64,000 nucleotides of DNA from assembly GCA_014183095.1 (NCBI GenBank), contig JACCPH010000027.1:82770-146769 (forward strand), written 5' to 3'. Each line of letters opens with the position of its first letter. Position 1 is the stretch's first letter. This stretch comes from Harringtonia aguacate (lineage: Eukaryota; Ascomycota; Sordariomycetes; Ophiostomatales; Ophiostomataceae). A program made the position numbers and the translations under genes. This document shows positions 21,178-32,226 of this stretch, piece after piece. The notes under the pieces were generated by a model that saw only the letters and a program-made list of their open reading frames with translations, was not told where the DNA came from and made no database searches.

Positions 21178-22728
21178 TCACTCTTTTCGACCCTTCTCTC
21201 TCGGGTCGCCAACAATGGACTCCAGCCGCCCAGCCAGCTGGCGGTGGCGCCGCACCACCTCTACCCACTCGTCCTCGGCGTCGCTGCCGACATCTAGCGT
21301 GGCGAGGAACAGGCCAAAGTCGCCGCCCAGGCGGCCCAGGCTGCCGGCACAGTACAGCACCTGGGTCAGCAGGCTGTCGCGCGAGGCCTGGTCGCGCACC
21401 GTCGGCAGGTACTGGCGCAGCGTCTCCAGCAGCATGTCGACGAGGTGCAGCGGGAAGGTGGCCAGCGCAGGCGGCGGTGGCTCGAGGGGGTCTGACAGGG
21501 GCTGAGGCTGGGCCTGGGCCTGGGCCTGGGGTTGGGGCTGCGACTGCGATGGGAACGTCGTCTTGGTCGGCTCTTGTTCGTGCTCGTGCTCGTGAGGCAC
21601 TGCCGTCGGGAAGATGCTGCGGAACATGGACACAATGGCAAAGCTCTGCTCGCGGAAGATCTCAATGTAGCGCTTGAGGTAGCGCTCCGTCTGCTGGCCG
21701 CCCGACCACGCGTTGCCCGGCCCGATGGTCTTCTGCCGCGCCCGCTCCTGGTCGGCCAGCTCACGCAGCGGCGCCAGCGCATCCAGCATCGTCGTGAGCG
21801 TGGCCAGGCGGCACACGAGGAAGATGGCGCCCAGGGCGCGCTCCTGGGCCGCCGTGTCGTAGTGGCGGCGCTGCGGGTGGTGGCGCTGGGATGTCGAGGG
21901 GGGCGCCACGTCCTTCTGCGGCCCGGCACGCACGGTCGAGGCGGCGGCCGCCTCGAGGTCGGGCAGCACCCGCCGCAGCCAGCTGATGGTGCGAAGCGAC
22001 GCCGCCAGCTTCAGCCCGGGGGCCTTGAGCGAGAGCACGAGGCTGGCTGCCGTGGCCCGCATGGACTCGTCGGCCTCGGCCGCCACCGACTGCACGAGCG
22101 GCGAGTCGGCGTACAGCACGTGCAGCCGGCGGATGTGGCCGTTGAGGTCGAGGGCCGCCGTGTAGTTGACGGGTGCCGCCGCCACGGCCGACGACAGCAG
22201 CGGCGGCAGCTCCAGCACGTCCACCAGCCGCTCCACGTTCCGCGACAGCAGCAGCGCCTGGCGGCGTCGCGCCAGCACGTCCGCCTGGGCGTAACCGGTG
22301 GCTCCGGTGGCTCCGGCCGCTCCGGCCGCTCCGGCCGCGGCCGTCTTCCTGCTGGCCTTGGTCGAGGCCACCCGCCCCGGCCGGTATGTCGTCGAGAACC
22401 GCACCACCTCGTCGTCCAGCGCTGGGATCGCCCGCTTCAGCTCGGCCGTGCTCGCCGCCAGCGCCGGCAGCCCCGTCTGCAGCGCCGCGTGCCGCTGCGC
22501 TGACTCGAGCACCGGCTGGTACGACTTGCGCGCCAGCGCCTGCAGCGCCAGCAGCAGCGACTGCGACGACTGTGCCAGCGCCAGCGGCTCGTCGGCGTGC
22601 AGCGATGCCAGCGGCTTGGCCGCCAGCGTCGACAGGTACGACAGCGAGTCGACGTCTGCCGGCCCCGGCGCCAGCACCTCGCCGCTCGACGGCGACGAGG
22701 CCAGCAGGTCGTACAGGAGGTCGGCCAT
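21178..22728 (-). CDS. COG8: Conserved oligomeric Golgi complex subunit 8 (Dor1 family)
   Basis: Single-exon 516-residue protein. Lobe-B COG subunit; COG tethers vesicles for retrograde intra-Golgi transport. The N-terminal half is helical (SQSLLLALQALARKSYQPVL, LPPLLSSAVAAAPVNYTAAL with the Arg-rich ARRRQALLLSRNVERLVDVL just before). The Dor1 signature lies in the second half: YLKRYIEIFREQSFAIVSMF then RSIFP. A Gln/Pro/Ala repeat linker separates this from a final helical segment (LVDMLLETLRQYLPTVRDQ). The start MADLLYDLLASS at 22728 is taken over a longer Arg/Lys-rich upstream extension. An Ala/Gly repeat (AAAGAAGAAGATGATG) near residue 135 is an expansion. It is divergent from the TLC gene. 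Confidence 0.88.
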   Translation of the reverse strand: MADLLYDLLASSPSSGEVLAPGPADVDSLSYLSTLAAKPLASLHADEPLALAQSSQSLLLALQALARKSYQPVLESAQRHAALQTGLPALAASTAELKRAIPALDDEVVRFSTTYRPGRVASTKASRKTAAAGAAGAAGATGATGYAQADVLARRRQALLLSRNVERLVDVLELPPLLSSAVAAAPVNYTAALDLNGHIRRLHVLYADSPLVQSVAAEADESMRATAASLVLSLKAPGLKLAASLRTISWLRRVLPDLEAAAASTVRAGPQKDVAPPSTSQRHHPQRRHYDTAAQERALGAIFLVCRLATLTTMLDALAPLRELADQERARQKTIGPGNAWSGGQQTERYLKRYIEIFREQSFAIVSMFRSIFPTAVPHEHEHEQEPTKTTFPSQSQPQPQAQAQAQPQPLSDPLEPPPPALATFPLHLVDMLLETLRQYLPTVRDQASRDSLLTQVLYCAGSLGRLGGDFGLFLATLDVGSDAEDEWVEVVRRHRQLAGRLESIVGDPREKGRKE

Positions 22729-23702
22729 CGTTGTGGGTGTGTGCCCGCGTCGCGTCTCGTCGAAGGAGGTCCGCTTTGCTGGCCTCTTTTTTTTCCGTCT
22801 TGCGCCCCGCAAAATGCTAGCTAATAATACAAATAATACAAATATTTGTAATAATACAAATAGGGCGCCCTGTTTCCCGTGTTGCCGCGCACTGTGCCTG
22901 GGGGGGGGGGCCCTGCTTTAGCGTGTGACCTGTCCTCGTGGTATGCCGAGGTCGCCTGCTGTGCGCTAGCCACACAAATTGGCCTGCCCCAGTACGGTTG
23001 GGTACCATGGCGAATACTCAGCCCTCTACTTCTTTTCGCCCTCCCCCGGATAAGATAAGCTCGTTTCCCAACAATCTGCCCCGGGACTCCACCCTGCTGA
23101 GAGCTCTCTTGCGCATCTGTGCACGCCAAGCAAGCAAGCGAGTGAGAGAGGCGGCTTCTTGTCCTATGCCCTATTATACACCCCACCCGCATTCCTTATT
23201 AATTCTTTCCTCTTGCTCTCTCCTGCCGGCGAGCCTCTCCTGACTGCCTCATTTCCCTCCCCTTTTGCCAGGAGACCTGCCGCAGACGAGCAGCCGGCCT
23301 CTTCGACTCTGCCCTCTTACAAATCGAGTCCCGTTCCGTGACTTTTGGCCTGCGCTTTGTCCTTTCCTCGGCCGCTTGCACAATCTGACAGGCTGTGCCG
23401 CCTGGCCGCCTCGGTCCCGTGGACACGTCCGGAGGCCTTTGCTGCCTGCCTGCTTGCTGCCTGCTTGCTGCCCAGCTTCTTTTTCTTGGAACGGTCAGTT
23501 GTCCCGGTCAGCCTTGTTTCAGCGGCGTTTTCACATGTTTCTCAATGTCTTCCCTGTGACCTCCTACCTGCTCCCTTTTCCCCTGCATATAAAACTAACT
23601 CCCTTCCGCTCGCTCGGCTGGCTAACCTCCTCAGCAGTCTCCCAGCCTGACCGACACCACATCACAACCCCCCCCCCCATCGCCGCCGCCGCCGCCTTTA
23701 CC
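22729..23702. promoter_or_regulatory. Divergent intergenic region, COG8 / TLC gene
   Basis: 974 bp between divergent starts. Next to COG8 lies an AT-rich cluster of TACAAATA words (22825-22862), then a G11 run (22900-22910). Near the TLC gene a TATAAAA at 23588-23594 precedes the ATG by 115 bp and could act as its TATA box. A C11 run (23668-23678) precedes the start codon. No gene seen. Confidence 0.5.
23588..23594 (+). promoter_or_regulatory. Candidate TATA box of the TLC-domain gene
   Basis: TATAAAA located 109-115 bp before the start codon at 23703, within a pyrimidine-rich promoter. Spacing is plausible for a fungal TATA element with a leader of about 70-85 nt; only the sequence match supports it. 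Confidence 0.35.
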
Positions 23703-24868
23703 ATGCGGGATCCGTTTCCCATCCCGCCCATCCCGGCCCTGAGCCGGGCTGTTCAGCCGGTAGCCGACTTCTTCGGGCTGACTACGCTCCCTCTCCACGT
23801 CCACGAGGTCCTGATTGTCGCCCTCGTGTACACCTTTATACAGCTGGTGGTTTCGCCAATCGTCTCCAACGCCCTGTGTCCAGACATCTACTCGCGGTTG
23901 TCTCGCACGAAACGACTAAACTGGAACGTCCACGTCGTGTCGCTGCTGCAGAGCGTCACCGTCAACACCCTGGCCCTCTGGCTCATGGCCACTGACAAGG
24001 AGCGCAAGAACATGGACAACAGCTGGGAGGAGCGCATCTGGGGCTACACTGGCGGCATCGGCCTAATTCAGGCCTTTGCGGCCGGCTATTTCGTCTGGGA
24101 CTTTACCGTCACCGTCCTGCACCCACATGTGTTTGGACTGGGCATGGTGGCCCACGCCACCAGCGCCCTGGCTGTCTTTTCGTTTGGCTATGTAAGCGCA
24201 CTTGGATGGGGGGAGAGGGGGAGAGGGGGAGAGGAGGTTCTTCTTTCTGCCTGTGCTGATCCCCGAAACAGAGACCGTTCCTCAACTACTACGCGAGCAA
24301 CTTTATCCTCTACGAACTGTCCACACCCTTTCTCAACTTCCACTGGTTCTTTGACAAGCTCAACATGACCGGCTCCAAGGCCCAGCTGTACAACGGCATC
24401 GCCCTGATCACCATGTTCTTCTCCTGCCGCATCGTCTACGGCAACTACGAGTCGATCTGGGTCTACCGCGACATGTGGAACGCCGTGCGCCAGGGCCCCT
24501 CGGCCCAGCCGCTGTCTCTCGACCCGGACGAGGACGTCATGGCCTTTGCCGGCGGCAAGGGCCCCATCCCCCTGTGGCTCTTTGTCATCTACACCGCCAG
24601 CAACCTGACCCTCAACTCGCTCAACATCCACTGGTTCTTCAAGATGATCGCCGCCGTGCGCAAGCGTTTCGAGCCCGGCGCCGTCCCACCGCCGGCCCCG
24701 CCGTCGGCGCTGCACAAGATCGACGAAAAGGCCCCCGTCGAGAACGGAAAGCCCGGCGTCGCTGCTGCCATCAGCTCGGGTGTCGACGCCGGCGACGACG
24801 CCGCCCGGTTGCGCACTGTCAAGGAGATGCTCACAACTGTCGAGGACGATCTGACCGAGGTGCCATAG
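23703..24868 (+). CDS. TLC-domain membrane protein (TMEM56/TLCD4-like)
   Basis: Exons are 23703..24191 and 24272..24868, giving 361 residues; the intron of 80 nt contains a GGGGGAGA repeat. A short N-terminal tail is followed by multiple hydrophobic segments arranged as in TRAM-LAG1-CLN8 domains: VHEVLIVALVYTFIQLVVS, WNVHVVSLLQSVTVNTLALW, GIGLIQAFAAGYFVWDFTV, HATSALAVFSFGYRPFLNYY, ELSTPFLNFHWFFDKLN, GIALITMFFSCRIVYG and LWLFVIYTASNLTLNSLNIH. The conserved His of the domain is likely in GMVAHATSA. Families with this domain are ER membrane proteins that handle or sense lipids. It lacks the Lag-motif of ceramide synthases, so I do not call it one. The soluble C-terminal tail is Pro/Ala-rich and acidic. 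Confidence 0.85.
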
Positions 24869-25653
24869 TGTCCCCCACCTAGGGCTGCCGTTTGTTTTGA
24901 TATCACAGCAACGCATGGGTGGGTAGCATAACATGGGCTGCAAGGGGGAGGGAGTGTGGAGGAGTGAAGAGGGAAACAAAGGTGGCAAAGTGGGGGGGGG
25001 GGGTTCATGGGTGCATTCTGGCATTTGGAAAGATGATGGGACATATATGTAATATGTACGGTTGGTTGAGCTGGGAGGTTCGTTTCAGGGCATGTATTAA
25101 TCTCTTGGTTTGGTTGGATTTTTTTTTTCCGCTTTGCGGTTGTTAATCTCCTTGGCTAGTCGGGGGTTGTACTTTGACAGGACCTCGAGACTCGCTTGCA
25201 AGACATGTTGATATTGAAGTATTTGACGTCTGTGATTGAGCTCTTGCCCAGCGTCGTCTGGAGATGAGTAAGTTGGGGAAGAAATATGCTATTATATATA
25301 CGATGATGCTCTAATGTAAACAGACAAAAGGCGGACCAGTCAACGAAAAGGAAGAAGAGCCACGCAAAAACAAACAAAAAAACAGCAAGGCTCGTATCTG
25401 TCCTGTCTCTTCCGTCTCATTCTCCTTGCATTGCCTTTCGGCGTGCCTTTGGCGTGCCTTTTGGCAGTGTTACAAGCGACAGCGTGTCTCCAGCCAGACG
25501 GTATGGACAAGAAATGAATAAATGGGGAAAAAATGATATGGGGCCTGAAGAAAACAATCCAAAAAGAAAATCTCTCCTCCTTGACTTCACGCTCTCCTAG
25601 GCTAGCCGCAGAGGGAGAACAGCAATCCACGCGTCTCTCGGCACCCACTTACA
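24869..25653. other. Convergent intergenic region
   Basis: 785 bp between the stops of the TLC gene and SLA1. It includes a G12 run (24992-25003) and AT-rich sequence from 25190 to 25380. It presumably holds two 3' UTRs; no gene seen. Confidence 0.5.
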
Positions 25654-28600
25654 TTAGAAGCCAAACGGATTTTCCGGCGCTGGCACCTGTTAGCAGACTG
25701 TATCCTGTATGGAAAAAGCTGCGTAGCATGACTTACTTGCGGCAGAGAGATTGGCACGCCGGCCGGTGGGTTGCGGCATCAGCTTCTTCGACTTTTCGGT
25801 AACACCGAAGCGGACCGGCGGCGGTGGGCCGGTCTTCTGCGGCAGTAATGGTGCCGGCGGCACTGGTGGTGGCGCAGGTGGCATTCCCTGGTTTCCGAAG
25901 CCCTGTGTGAAATTCCCTGTGGGCTGAGGCTGCATAGGTGTCGGCACGGCCGTTCGCTGGGGTTCGAGAGCCGGCGGAAGCATTGAGTTGAGGCCCGTGG
26001 CGCCGGTCTGTGCCCCGAACTGCTGTCCGGAGTTGAAGGAAGCTGACCCAAAGCCTGTGGGCTGCGGCTGCATCTGCATTGGAGCAAATTGGCCGGGCCC
26101 GTTCACCATGCCGGGCTGCATGTACGGGCCGGCCATCTGCTGCGGTTGCTGCATCGGCATACCCGTCATCATTGGCATCATGCCTGTGGGCTGCGGCATC
26201 ATGCCCGTGGGCTGCGGCATCATGGAGGCCGCCTGCATCTGTTGCACGTACTGCTGCTGCATACGTGCCTGGTTGATGTCGTTGAGGCTCTGGCCTGGCG
26301 GGGCCACCTGGCCTGTCATCTGCGGCTGCAGAGGCGGCGGGCCAAAGGCACTCGGCTGGGCCGATTGGGGGGCAGACAGCGGTCGTGTGGGCGGGGGCGG
26401 CAGCAGACCTCCCTGGCCCTGGGTGTACTGGGGCGCCATAGGTCGGGCGCGGCCAAACGCGCCCTGCTGCTGCTGGGCAATGCCGGCAAACACGGCAGGC
26501 GAAGCCCCAGGCATCTGAGACGCCTGGACGGTGGGCTGAGGCGCCAGAGCAGACGCAGCTGGCGGCGGGAGTGTGACGACGGGTGTGGCGGAGACGGGGG
26601 GGGCTGGGTTCAGCTTTTCTGCCGGAAGCGGCTGCGAGAGCAGAGACAATTCCTGCATCGATCCGGTGAGAGCTGGGGTCGGCTTGGGTACAGGCGCAGG
26701 CGCTGGTGCCGGTGCCGGTGCCGGCTCGGCCGCGGCCGCAGGCGCAGACTGCTGCTGCCGTGGTGTTTCTGGCTGTGCGGGCTGCTTCGACGGCTTGACA
26801 TCCCATGCATCATCCTCAAAGCCGCCGCCGCCGCCGCTGCCACCGCCGCCTGAGGCCCCTCTGGCTTTGCTGGAACCGGCGCCTGTAGAAGGCCCGGCTG
26901 TCGTGGGGGAGGATGCGCTGTTACTGGCGCTGGCGCTGGCGCTGGCACCGTCACCCGACTTCTGCTGCGAAAAGGCTTTGGCATCGACGACGTCGCTGGC
27001 CGGTGCGTTGGGTGTAGGCCGGCCCCGTCGTGTGTTGTTCCGAAGCGTCCCACCCGGGCCGGAGAACAGGCCCCCTTCGCCGCCTTCGTCGTCTCCGCCC
27101 TTCTTCTTTGTCCGGCCAAATCGGCCGTCCAGGAACCGCATCACCTTGATGATGTCACCCTCCCTCAGGCCCAGCGTCCGTAGCACGCTCGCGTCAATGT
27201 CTGGCAGCACGCTCTCGTCCATGCTGTCCTTGACAAAGGCCTGGGCGTAGCGCTCGCACAGCCCCACGGCCACATCACACGACAGGAAGAACTGAAACCA
27301 GTCGTACTCGGGCTTCTTCGGCTCGATCGACGCACCCACTTTGGCGCCTGACGAGTTCTGCGCCTGCGACCTCCGCTTCACGCTGGACAACGGCTTGTCT
27401 TCGTCCAGAGACACGCCCGTAACGTGCTCGACGTACTCGAGGTCCTCGACGGACATCTTGGCCACGGGCACAGCAATCTTCACGCCGTTCACCTTGTGAA
27501 GGTTGATCTTGCCGTCCTTGAGGCCCAGAAACTGTGCCTCCACACTAAAGGACTTGGTCCGGTCGGTCCAAGTGCGCACCTTGGACGGGTCGGGTTCTGC
27601 ACAAAGTCAGTGCCATGGGCCAGGGACAGAAGAGGGAAATCAGAGGAGAAGCTTACTGGTTTTTCCCGATCGCGAGCTGCCGTTCTCTCGCTTTCCCGAT
27701 CTCGACTTCTGTACACCTCTGTTAGTATCACCTATTTCGAGCTGACCAGCTGCGGCGCCGTTCTCTTACCTCAGATTGCCGTCTCTCGTCCTTCATGGCC
27801 GCCCGCACGGCCTCGCGTGTCATGCGCTCCTCGTCCATCCGGTTCTGCGCAACCGTCCCCTTGGCCGAGGCCGTTGCGGCGGCAGCCGAGATGGCAGGCG
27901 TCGACGGCGAGCCTGGTGCTGCTGGAATCGCGGGCATATCAGACGTGATGGAACCAGTCACTTCGACGTAGCTGCTGGGGACGACACCCTCCTTGCCGTT
28001 CTTGATGCGGCGCACTTGGCACCACTCCTCGCTGCGCGCACTGTCGAGTATAATGACCTCGTCCCCGATCGCAACTGTCACTTCGTCGTCGCCTTGGGCC
28101 ATGAAATCGTAAAGAACCACCGCCTTTTTCAGCTCGTGGCCCGTGCCGGCGAGGATGACCTCGCGCAGGCCTTCGGCGCGCACGGCGCCGGCCATCTCGC
28201 CCAGAGCCGCGACAATCTCCTCGGCAGTGTCCTTGGCACCGGCGTGGAAGTCGATGCTCTTGCTTGGGCGCACCAGCTCCATAAAGACGTGCTTGCCTTC
28301 GCGCGAGTAGTGTGTCATCTTATCGGCAGACCACTCCTGCGACGGGCCGTCCTGCTGCCTCTCCGGGGCGATGAGGATCATGCCCGTCTTGAGGTTGATG
28401 CCCAGCGTCGTCGGCATCTTCTTCCGCTTGCCCATAACCGAGACCATCTCCGATATGTTGTACATGTGGAATCCACCGGGGCTCAAGGTCTCGGGACGTT
28501 GCGGGTCGCGGTCGTCCATCTCGTTGCCGTAGTCGTCGCGGTTACGACGGCCGCTACCCCCACCGAATCCGGTGTTGTTGTTCCGCTGGGGCAGGGGTGG

Positions 28601-29420
28601 CGACGACTCCTCTTCGAAATGCGCCTGCGGCCGCGGCCGGGACGGCAGAGGCGGCGACAGAGCGTCGTCCTCCGACGCATCGGACAAGTACCGCGGATGG
28701 TTCGGGAGGCTGGTAGGTGGTGTGGCCGTACGCGTGGAGGAGCGGCCAACCAGCACATTGGCAAGCGCAGCGGCTGCTCCGGACGTTGGGGCTGGGCCAG
28801 TCGGACTGGCCGGCGCAGAAGGAGGACCGCGGGGCGGAAGACGGGGGTTTGGCATGTCGTCATCTGCAGGAGCAGCCGCAGGCTGCCGTGCGGGCAGAGC
28901 AGGCGGTGCGGGCTCGGCTGGCTCGGCTGGCTCGGCGGCGGACTCGTCCGGTGCTTGGCTGTCTGCGCCCTCACCGATCTCGATGTAGTTGGACGGCACA
29001 AAGCCAAACTCGCCATCATAGCCGGCGAGAATCCAGTCGGGGTCGGATGTGTCATAGATGGCCAGCTGCGCGTCTTCGGGAAAGGAAAGCTCCTCGTCGG
29101 TCTGCCGCGTGTATTCGTACTGGGCACGCGCATGGGTGATCGGTACAGCCTGTGCGGAAGCGACGTCAGTATACTTGCCCAGACAACGGCGGAAAAAAAA
29201 AGCCATGTTCTTGCCGGCTCACCTCCTCGACATAGTTGTTTGGGATCAGGCCCTCGGGCTCCTCCTCATCCTCGCCGCTGGCCTTCTTCTTGGCCTTCCA
29301 CCATCCGTCGTCCCCGTCCTTGTTGAGCACATACAGGAGGTTTCCCTCGGTTATGGCTAGCTCCCCCTCTGACTGGGGAGCGTAGTCGTAGACGGCCTTA
29401 TACACGCCCAAGAACCCCAT
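25654..29420 (-). CDS. SLA1: Endocytic actin-patch adaptor Sla1
   Basis: Exons in transcript order are 29223..29420, 27770..29149, 27657..27708, 25737..27596 and 25654..25679, giving 1171 residues. SH3-1 spans about 4-64 (VYKAVYDYAPQSEGELAITE) and SH3-2 about 70-125. A PTB/PH-like homology block covers 293-395 (FHMYNISEMVSVMGKRKKMP). SH3-3 lies at 407-465 (VVLYDFMAQGDDEVTVAIGD). A Lys/Arg-rich linker comes from the 52-nt exon 3, followed by SHD1 from 544 (KPDPSKVRTWTDRTKSFSVE), which in yeast binds NPFxD endocytic signals. A SAM-like SHD2 covers about 641-704. The C-terminal half is Pro/Gln-rich with several (L/M)xPQxTG motifs, the type phosphorylated by Ark1/Prk1 kinases. The last exon (26 nt) encodes the NPFGF end. 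Sla1 couples cargo recognition to Arp2/3-driven actin assembly at the plasma membrane. Confidence 0.95.
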
Positions 29421-30564
29421 CGCGACGGTGGAGCAGGCAGCAGGTCCGGGATCGGACGGAAATCGGATGTCGTCGGGAGCAGCGGCGGCCGGGCTCGTGC
29501 AGAGCGACGGTGAATGGGGCGATGAAAAACACAAAGCCCCGCGAGGAAGCGAGAGAAGGGAAGAGCGGGAGAGATGGAGAGAAATGCAGACGTTGTACTT
29601 GTTCTCTCCTCGACTATTCCATCACAGAAGGGCCGGAATGGATGCTGCCGTCAGGTATGGACATGCTAGAGCAAGCGCTTGCTGGAACGTGGTCAACGCT
29701 CTTCCTGCTGCGCAAGGAAAAAAATTCCAAAGAAAAACAGGCGAGCAAGCACGCGGGCGTGCAAGCTGTCGGCGATGATTAATTAGGCGGGACGATGCAA
29801 AACAGACGGCGACCGGAACTGGGGTTCTGTACGAGCTGTTTCAGACACCAAGACCGGTCAGCATAAGCGGGGCCAATGGATGAGCGAGACAGCTGTGGAT
29901 GAGAATGAAGAAGCAAGGGAGCGGGAGAGAGGGTAAGGGGACCAGGAAGCCGAGGCGAGGGACAGCAGCCAGGCTGGCGATGGCCGAAAAAAAAAAGGGA
30001 CCCAGACTCACGCGGAAGACTGCGGCTGCAGATGCTGGCCGATGCTGGCAGCAGCGGAAAACAAGGCAGGACTAGGTGGAGAAGGAGACAAAAACGCAAA
30101 ATAAAGAATAGCAGCGTCAAAATAGCAATGATTTTAATCCGAGATGCCACGCTGCGAGCGCGCAACAACGGAGGCGAAGAAGGTCGACAGAGTTAGGGGT
30201 GGCAGTTGGCACAGTGGTGATGGGCTGGGCAAAAGCGGAAGGCAAGCGAGAAAAGCTGCTGCTGCTGAGGAACTCCCACCCTCCGCAGCAAGGCAGTCGC
30301 TAAGCTGCGCGAAGTGGGGAGGGCTTATGGCTTATGGGCAGCATACATAATTATTGCTCAGTGGCTGCGACCATGTGGCACGTGACACAGATCAAATGTC
30401 ACAGAGTCAGATACGAGCATTACTCGTATACGCTTTGGGCAGAGGTCTCGTCCTCGCCCCTCCCTTGATTAGGATCGAGACACTTTATCCAGGCATTATA
30501 TTTTAAACTTGAACAACAATGGGTATTATTACACTATGCAAATAAACGACGTCTGGTCCTCCGA
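29421..30564. other. Intergenic, SLA1 promoter and permease 3' flank
   Basis: 1.14 kb between two minus-strand genes, rich in purine tracts on the plus strand (AGAGAGG-type near 29555-29585 and 29925-29945). A TACTCGTATA word lies near 30422. No gene seen. Confidence 0.5.
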
Positions 30565-32226
30565 TCAGTCCCACAGCCAGCTGATGGCTCGTATCCAGCC
30601 CTTGCTCTTCTGCATGGGGTCGTCTGGATACTGCTCGGCCAGCTCGATGGCGTCGAGGACGGGGATGGCCCGCAGCGTCGTGGCCTTTGTGCGCTTGACA
30701 AACTTCCAGATCAGATAAGCGCCCAGAACGAGCGGGATGTCCAGATAGGCGGAGACGAAGCTGGCGGGATCCCAGTTTCCCTTGGTGAAGACGGTAAAGC
30801 CGTTGGTGAGCAGGACGATGATGCACATGCCGAGGGCGGCGTACGAGGCGTACAGCGTCCAGGCGTTGTGCCAGGGCAGGCGCGTGGGCGGGATGCCCTG
30901 AGCGCGCAGGGCCAGGCGCAGGCGGATGTGGTTGGTGAGGATGACGATCCAGCTGACGAGGACGCCGGCAGCGGTCAGGTCGACGAGCCACCAGAAGACG
31001 GTCAAGGCGCTGTTGGACAGAGTCATGAAGCTGAGGAACATGAAGAGGGTGAAGAGGGCGACGCAGACGTAGGGCGTGCCCCAGCGGGTGGTGCGCAAGA
31101 AGATGCGGGGGGCCTGGCCCTTGAGGGCGAGGCCGTAGAGCACGCGGGTGCCGGACAGCAGGGCCTGGTTGGAGGAGGAAAAGGCCGAGGTGATGACGAT
31201 GGCGTTGACGACGGAAGGGATGGCGGGCAGGCCGGCAGCGGAGGCGGCAATGACAAAGGGGCTCTCGGCGGCGGTGCCGGACTCGTCGTTGAGGCGGTCG
31301 TCGTCGCTGGCAACGAGCATGCCGACGATGAGGACGGCCAGCACGTAAAAGATGACGATGCGGGCAAAGACGCGCTTGCAGGCGCGCGGGATGGCGCTGC
31401 GCGGGTTGCGGGTCTCGGCGGCGGCCATGGCGAGCGACTCGACGCCGGCAAAGGAGAAGACGGCGTTGGTCATGACGCTCCAGTAGCCGAGGAAGCGGCC
31501 CCAGTGGCCCGAGGCGATGTACTCGACAAAGGGGCCCGGATGCTGCCAGTAGTAGAAGCCGATGCGGGCGGTGCCGGGGACGCCGCCGAGGTCGATGACG
31601 AGGCCCAGGATGACGAGGAAGACGACGAGCGCAATCTTGAGCAGGGCAAAGGCGAACTCGACCTCGCCAAAGAGGCGCACAAATGAGAAGCCGACCACGT
31701 TGGTCAGCACAATGAAGACGCAGATCCACAGCGCCGGGCTGATGTCGGTCCAGAACTCGAACAGCACGCAGATGGCCGTGATCTCGGTCGGGATGGAGAG
31801 CAGGTTGCCGTACACGAGGTTCCAGCCGACAGCGAAACCCAGCGCCGGGTCGACCAGCACCTCGGCGTGGCGCACAAACGAGCCGGTGAGCGGAAACAGC
31901 GCCGCCACCTCGCCCAGCGCAAACTGCACGGCGCACACCACCAGCCCGATGGTGATGTAGCCCAGCAGCGCCCCCAGCGGGCCGGCCGTCTGCACGGAGC
32001 CGCCGAGGCCGAGGAACAAGCCCGTGCCAATGGCGCCGGCAATGCCCAGCATGGATAGATGGCGCTGCTCGAGGCCGCGGCGCAGGTCGCGGTCCTCAGC
32101 CGCCGTCACAAGGTCGCCATGGAGCTCGTCCTCTGACGAGTCGTGGTAGCCAGGCACCGCCGTAGCCTCTAGGTCGGCAGCCTGCAGGGCTGCAGTAATA
32201 TCGTGCTTGGAATATCGGGAAGCCAT
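30565..32226 (-). CDS. Amino-acid permease (yeast AAP / APC superfamily)
   Basis: Single-exon 553-residue plasma-membrane transporter. An acidic N-terminal tail of about 50 residues (SSEDELHGDLVTAAEDRDLR) precedes the family's signature RGLEQRHLSMLGIAGAIGTG and FLGLGGSVQTAGPLGALLGY, the substrate-site region of TM1. The conserved VQFALGEVAALFPLTGSFVRH and FSFAGVESLAMAAAETRNPR motifs of fungal permeases are present. About twelve hydrophobic segments are visible. The short C-terminal tail ends in a Trp-rich IRAISWLWD. Exact substrate cannot be read from sequence; the TM motifs would fit a broad-range or proline/dicarboxylate-type transporter. Codon use is strongly GC3-biased, as in a well-expressed gene. 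The start at 32226 is followed immediately by sequence typical of fungal permease tails. Confidence 0.9.
   Translation of the reverse strand: MASRYSKHDITAALQAADLEATAVPGYHDSSEDELHGDLVTAAEDRDLRRGLEQRHLSMLGIAGAIGTGLFLGLGGSVQTAGPLGALLGYITIGLVVCAVQFALGEVAALFPLTGSFVRHAEVLVDPALGFAVGWNLVYGNLLSIPTEITAICVLFEFWTDISPALWICVFIVLTNVVGFSFVRLFGEVEFAFALLKIALVVFLVILGLVIDLGGVPGTARIGFYYWQHPGPFVEYIASGHWGRFLGYWSVMTNAVFSFAGVESLAMAAAETRNPRSAIPRACKRVFARIVIFYVLAVLIVGMLVASDDDRLNDESGTAAESPFVIAASAAGLPAIPSVVNAIVITSAFSSSNQALLSGTRVLYGLALKGQAPRIFLRTTRWGTPYVCVALFTLFMFLSFMTLSNSALTVFWWLVDLTAAGVLVSWIVILTNHIRLRLALRAQGIPPTRLPWHNAWTLYASYAALGMCIIVLLTNGFTVFTKGNWDPASFVSAYLDIPLVLGAYLIWKFVKRTKATTLRAIPVLDAIELAEQYPDDPMQKSKGWIRAISWLWD

Noticed and set aside
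20670..21677. Plus-strand frame of 335 codons
   Set aside because: It overlaps the COG8 coding region on the opposite strand; composition is Arg/Ala/Gly-rich as expected for a shadow of GC-rich coding DNA.
30503..31936. Minus-strand frame of 477 codons
   Set aside because: Alternative frame of the permease gene, Arg/His/Pro-rich and without membrane segments.
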